From NCBI RefSeq assembly GCF_001953875.1, contig NZ_MQUR01000063.1:1-47453 (forward strand): 47,453 nt of DNA, written 5' to 3'. Origin of the DNA: Streptomyces amritsarensis (lineage in GTDB: Bacteria > Actinomycetota > Actinomycetes > Streptomycetales > Streptomycetaceae). A program made the translations under genes and the position numbers. The notes below the pieces were generated by a model that was not told the origin of the DNA, ran no database searches, and saw only the letters and a list, made by a program, of their open reading frames with translations. Shown here piece after piece: positions 43,182 through 47,453 of this stretch; position 1 is the stretch's first letter, and each line of letters begins with the position of its first letter.

Positions 43182-43733
43182 ATGACGACCACCGCACACC
43201 CCCGATTCGCCGAGGCCCTGACCGCGCTCGGCATCGACGCCGAGGTACGGGCCTTCCCGGAGGCCACCCGGACCGCCGCCGAGGCCGCCGCCGCGATCGG
43301 CTGCGAGCTCGGCCAGATCGTCAAGTCGCTGATCTTCGCGGCGGACGGCGTCCCCGTCCTGGTCCTCATGGACGGGGCCTCCCGCGTGGACGTCGCCGCG
43401 GTCGGCCGTGAGCTGGGCGCGGCGCGGGTGACGCGGGCCGACGCGGCGGTGGTCCGGGAGACCACCGGTTACGCCATCGGCGGGGTCCCGCCGTTCGGGC
43501 ACCGTACGCGCACCAGGGTGCTGGCCGACCGGTCGCTGCTGGCCCACGACACGGTGTGGGCGGCGGCGGGGACCCCGCACACGGTGTTCCCGATGGCTCC
43601 CGGCGAACTCGTCCGGCACGCCGGGGCCACCGTGGCCGACGTACGCGAACACGCAGGCGCAGGCGCAGGCGACCATGCAGGCGGGCACGCAGGAGAACGG
43701 CCGGCGCAGCCCCCGCAGCCGTCAGAGCGCTGA
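43182..43733 (+). CDS. YbaK/ProX-type aminoacyl-tRNA deacylase
   Basis: 183 aa. The YbaK/EbsC fold is clear: AAAIGCELGQIVKSLIFAADG with the conserved Lys, VLVLMDGASRVD, TGYAIGGVPPFGH and the C-terminal TVFPMAPGELVR. These proteins hydrolyse mischarged tRNAs such as Cys- or Ala-tRNA-Pro. The last 30 residues (HAGAGAGDHAGGHAGERP…) come from a GCAGGC-type simple repeat and go beyond the family domain. The gene overlaps the convergent hydrolase by 12 bp. Confidence 0.92.
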   Translation: MTTTAHPRFAEALTALGIDAEVRAFPEATRTAAEAAAAIGCELGQIVKSLIFAADGVPVLVLMDGASRVDVAAVGRELGAARVTRADAAVVRETTGYAIGGVPPFGHRTRTRVLADRSLLAHDTVWAAAGTPHTVFPMAPGELVRHAGATVADVREHAGAGAGDHAGGHAGERPAQPPQPSER

Positions 43734-44885
43734 CTTCAGGGCCCGCACCAGGGCCTGGGCCCGGGGGTCGGCGGTGACCGACTTGGCCAGGGCGTTGGTG
43801 ACGTAGCCGAAGCCGATGCCGGCGTCCGGGTCCGCGAAGGCCAGGGAGCCGCCGCGGCCGGGGTGGCCGAAGGAGGCGGGCGAGAGCAGGGGCGAGGCCG
43901 GGCCGTGCAGCATGTAGCCGGCGCCGAAGCGGGTGTTGACGACGAGCACCCGGTCCGGGCCCGCGGAGTGCTCGCGGGCGGCGAGCCGGGTGGTGGCGGG
44001 GGTGAAGATCCGCGCGCCGTCCTCGACCACGCCGATGGTGGCCCCGTAGAAGCGGGCGAGGGCGCGGGCCGTGCCGATGCCGTTGGAGGCGGGGAGTTCG
44101 GCGGCCCGGTAGGCGGGGGCGTTCTCGTCGGGCAGCGGGTGGATGGCGGCGAAGGCGCGGCGGGTGAGGGAGCCGGGGTCGGCGTAGGCCTCGGAAACGT
44201 TTCTGCGCGGGCGGGTCCTCAGCATGCCGGCGCTCTCCGGCGGGTCGACGGGGGCCACCCGGCCCACCCGGTCGGCCTCGGCTACGGCGTCGGGCAGGCC
44301 GATCCAGAAGTCCAGGCCCAGCGGCTCGGCGATGTCCTCGGCCAGGACGGCGCCCAGCGTGCGTCCGGTGACCCGGAGGACCAGCTCGGACAGCAGCCAG
44401 CTGTAGGTCTGGGCGTGGTAGCCGTGCCCGGTGCCGGGCTCCCAGAAGGGGTGCTGCGCTGCGACCGCGCGCGGCCCGGACACCCCGTCCGCGGCCTCGG
44501 CGGCCGTCAGTCCCCGGTCCAGGGCCGGGACGCCCGCACGGTGCGCGAGCACGTCCCGTACGAGGACCTTCTCCTTGCCGCCGGCCTTGAACTCCGGCCA
44601 GTACGCGCCGACCGGCGCGTCCAGGTCGAGCAGCCCGCGCTGGTGCAGCAGCAGCGGGACGGCGGCGGCCACGCCCTTGGTGGCGGAGCGGACGATCTGC
44701 GCGGTGTCCTCGGTCCACGGCTCGGTGCCGTCGGCGTCCCTGCTGCCGCCCCACAGGTCGACGACCTTGCGGCCGTCCCGGTAGACGGCGACGGCCGCGC
44801 CCCGGTCACCGAGCACGTCGAAGTTGCGTACGAACGCGTCCCGGACGGGCTCGAAGCCCTCCGCCACCACACCCTGGATGTCCAC
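43722..44885 (-). CDS. Serine hydrolase of the beta-lactamase/EstB family
   Basis: 387 aa, no signal peptide visible. The catalytic SxxK is in VRSATKGVAAAVPLLL; the Tyr motif is HGYHAQTYSWL; HPGRGGSLAFADPDAG corresponds to the third box. Residues ending each half (RVLVVNTRFGAGYMLHGP) match class C beta-lactamase-like esterases. It probably cleaves esters or D-amino-acid peptides rather than beta-lactams. Start is ATG 44885, 28 bp from the cbiO stop on the same strand, so it may be read through from the metal transporter operon. Confidence 0.92.
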   Translation of the reverse strand: MDIQGVVAEGFEPVRDAFVRNFDVLGDRGAAVAVYRDGRKVVDLWGGSRDADGTEPWTEDTAQIVRSATKGVAAAVPLLLHQRGLLDLDAPVGAYWPEFKAGGKEKVLVRDVLAHRAGVPALDRGLTAAEAADGVSGPRAVAAQHPFWEPGTGHGYHAQTYSWLLSELVLRVTGRTLGAVLAEDIAEPLGLDFWIGLPDAVAEADRVGRVAPVDPPESAGMLRTRPRRNVSEAYADPGSLTRRAFAAIHPLPDENAPAYRAAELPASNGIGTARALARFYGATIGVVEDGARIFTPATTRLAAREHSAGPDRVLVVNTRFGAGYMLHGPASPLLSPASFGHPGRGGSLAFADPDAGIGFGYVTNALAKSVTADPRAQALVRALKSAL

Positions 44886-44913
44886 GTGCGGTGCAACAAA
44901 CGCGGACCGGTGC

Positions 44914-45698
<785 letters not shown>

Positions 45699-45711
<13 letters not shown>

Positions 45712-46460
45712 CCCATCAGACAGACGGCGAGGGCCGTCACCGGGAGCACGGCCGCGTACGCCCACTGGCCCCGCGTGGCCACGGCCTCGTCGATGACCGG
45801 CATGGAACCGGCGTAGCCGCGGCTGACCATCGCCAGGTAGACCCGCTCGCCGCGTTCGTAGGAGCGGATGAACAACGCGCCGGCCGTCTTGGCGAGGACC
45901 CCCCAGTGCCGGATTCCGCTCGCCTCGAAGCCTCGCGAGCGGCGGGCGATGGACATCCGGCGCAGCTCGTCGCCGATCACGTCGCCGTAGCGGATCATGA
46001 AGGAGGCGATCTGCACGAGCAGCGGCGGCAGCTTGAGCCGCTGGAGGCCCAGCAGCAGGGCCCGCAGCTCGGTGGTCGAGGCGAGCAGGACGGACGCGGC
46101 CACGCCGAGGGTGCCCTTGGCGAGGACGTTCCAGGCGCCCCAGAGGCCGGAGACGCTGAGCGACATGCCGAGGACCTCGACCCGCTCGCCCTCGGCCACG
46201 AACGGCATGAGCACGGCGAAGGCGACGAAGGGGATCTCGATCAGCAGCCTGCGCAGCAGGAAGCCGGCCGGGATCCGGGCCACGGCCGCGACCCCGGCGA
46301 GGAGCAGGGCGTACAGGCCGAAGGCCCACACCGCCTCCCGCGGGGTGGACACGACGACCAGGACGAAGCCGAAGGTCGCGGCGAGCTTGCAGTGCGGGGG
46401 CAGGGCGTGGACCGGCGAGCGGCCAGGGCGGTAGAGCCTGTGGGCGTGGCCGGCACCCAT
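45699..46460 (-). CDS. cbiQ: Cobalt/nickel ECF transporter transmembrane protein
   Basis: 253 aa, five to six spans. The coupling region with Ala-Arg-Gly motifs is seen in RRMSIARRSRGFEASG and SYERGERVYLAMVSRGYAG, which contact the ATPase. HALPPHCKLAATFGFVLVVVST is the usual CbiQ start. It begins 1 nt after the cbiM stop and overlaps cbiO, so the three form an operon. Confidence 0.93.
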
Positions 46461-46461
46461 G

Positions 46462-47453
46462 TCAGGCGGCCGGGGCGGAGGTGGCGGCGGCCGGCTGCTC
46501 CGCCGTGCGGCGGCGGACGGCCCAGAAGACGCCGGTGCCGGCGACGACGGTGACGCCGACGCCGATGACCCCGGCGAGGCCGCCGGACAGGCGGGGGTCG
46601 TCGACGTCCTCGACGCCGTAGTCGGCGAGGGGCGAGCCGGCGGCGGCGTGCTCCTCGACCTTGGCGTCGATGCCCTTGTCGGCGGCGACCTTCTCCAGGC
46701 CGTCGGGGTCGGCGGAGGCGTAGAAGGAGACGAACCCGGCCAGGACCAGGGTGGTGGCCAGGCCGGTCACCCACACCTTCTTCGTCGGGCCGCCGGCTGC
46801 GGGGGCGGCGGGCGCGGGGGCGGGGGCGGGGGCGTCGACGAGCGCGCCGCCGACGCGCAGCTTCAGCGGCGTGGCCAGTGCGCGGGCCCCGTGCACCAGG
46901 TCGGGGCGTACGGCGATCACGGCGCCGACGGTCGCGGCGGTGATGAGGGCCTCGCCGATGCCGATGAGGAGGTGCACGCCGACCATGGCGGTCAGCACCT
47001 TGCCCAGGGGCACGTCGGTGGTGCCGCCGACCGCGTAGACGGCGGTGAAGGCCGCGGCCGCGGCGGGCACCGAGAGCAGGGCGGCCACGAAGCCGGCCGC
47101 GGTCACGGAGCGGCGGGTGGTCGGCAGGACGCGCAGCAGCCCGCGGAAGAGCAGGTGCGCGGTGACGACGGTGACGACGCCCATGACGGTGATGTTCACG
47201 CCGAGGGCGGTCAGGCCGCCGTCGGCGAAGAGGATGCCCTGCATGAGCAGGACGACGGACACGCACAGCACGCCGGTGTAGGGGCCGACGAGTATCGCCG
47301 CGAGGGCGCCGCCGAGCAGGTGGCCGCTGGTGCCGGCGGCGACGGGGAAGTTCAGCATCTGCACGGCGAAGATGAAGGCGGCGACGAGGCCGGCGAGCGG
47401 CGCGGTCCGCTCGTCGAGTTCGCGGCGGGCGCCGCGGAGGCTGACGGCGACCG
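46462..47453 (-). CDS. cbiM: Cobalt/nickel ECF substrate-binding protein CbiM with PDGLE (CbiN-like) domain, 5' end missing
   Basis: The coding frame continues past the right edge; the bases before the internal ATG at 47364 still read as protein (RRELDERTAPLAGLVAAFIFAVQM). The CbiM core includes FPVAAGTSGHLLGGALAAIL, GILFADGGLTALGVN and GEALITAATVGAV. The N-terminal metal-ligand region is out of the window. After a Pro/Ala linker the C-terminus has one span, FYASADPDGLEKVAADKG and a last span, i.e. a fused PDGLE domain that replaces separate CbiN. It imports Co2+ or Ni2+; which one cannot be told. A B12 riboswitch, if present, would be outside. Confidence 0.93.
   Translation of the reverse strand, partial: VAVSLRGARRELDERTAPLAGLVAAFIFAVQMLNFPVAAGTSGHLLGGALAAILVGPYTGVLCVSVVLLMQGILFADGGLTALGVNITVMGVVTVVTAHLLFRGLLRVLPTTRRSVTAAGFVAALLSVPAAAAAFTAVYAVGGTTDVPLGKVLTAMVGVHLLIGIGEALITAATVGAVIAVRPDLVHGARALATPLKLRVGGALVDAPAPAPAPAAPAAGGPTKKVWVTGLATTLVLAGFVSFYASADPDGLEKVAADKGIDAKVEEHAAAGSPLADYGVEDVDDPRLSGGLAGVIGVGVTVVAGTGVFWAVRRRTAEQPAAATSAPAA

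Noticed and set aside
43650..43700. GCAGGC simple repeat at the end of the YbaK-type gene as a CRISPR-like or regulatory repeat
   Set aside because: Units are short and contiguous without spacers; they simply encode an Ala/Gly/His-rich tail.

Overview
The window is chromosomal DNA of a high-GC actinomycete, almost certainly a Streptomyces. Support for this is the very high GC content with third-codon bias, many GTG starts, the gene content and order (tRNA-Gln–glmU–prs–rplY–pth, then ppc, a desaturase with its TetR regulator, galE, ispE–rsmA–rpf–tatD, rsmI/pmt and a cobalt/nickel ECF transporter), orphan NarL-type regulators, an LAxTG sortase substrate and actinobacterial protein O-mannosyltransferase.

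Layout. 1–2.6 kb: a NarL-class sensor kinase facing left, then a HTH/homing-endonuclease-like gene ending 7 bp before a tRNA-Gln(UUG). 2.7–7.6 kb: glmU, prs, rplY and pth (cell-wall precursor, PRPP, ribosome, tRNA recycling), then a Ser/Thr-rich wall-anchored protein. 7.7–12.5 kb: ppc (minus), then a fatty acid desaturase translationally coupled to a TetR regulator. 12.6–17.6 kb: a VOC protein, a trans-aconitate methyltransferase-like gene divergent from a MarR regulator, and galE between two orphan response regulators. 17.7–21.1 kb: two tandem paralogous membrane-anchored PQQ-type beta-propeller proteins separated by a 12-bp minisatellite. 21.3–31.0 kb: a long minus-strand housekeeping run (Uup-like ABC-F, acyltransferase, ispE, rsmA, Rpf, TatD, zinc-ribbon protein, rsmI). 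31.1–32.9 kb: pmt.

32.8–36.4 kb is the accessory spot. The last 138 bp of the pmt locus (end of the gene plus its terminator) are repeated at 36.22–36.36 kb with about 94% identity by eye. Between the copies lie two related but broken tyrosine integrase genes, a truncated and frameshifted PP2C-type phosphatase gene and one intact unknown membrane protein. This looks like a decayed integrative element, or two stacked elements, that used the pmt 3' end as attachment site.

36.5–41 kb holds a small secreted protein, a GNAT acetyltransferase and a same-strand set of 2OG-Fe(II) dioxygenase, MFS exporter and SnoaL-like protein that could make and export a hydroxylated small molecule. 41.4–47.4 kb holds a penicillin-binding protein, a YbaK-type deacylase, a beta-lactamase-fold hydrolase and a cbiM–cbiQ–cbiO cobalt/nickel ECF transporter; cbiM runs off the right end.

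I saw no CRISPR array, no rRNA, no intact insertion sequence and no new large system. The most interesting material is the pmt-end island, several probable operators (desaturase/TetR, tam/MarR), and in-gene or gene-end minisatellites and a palindromic insertion in tatD. All alignments and counts were made by eye.
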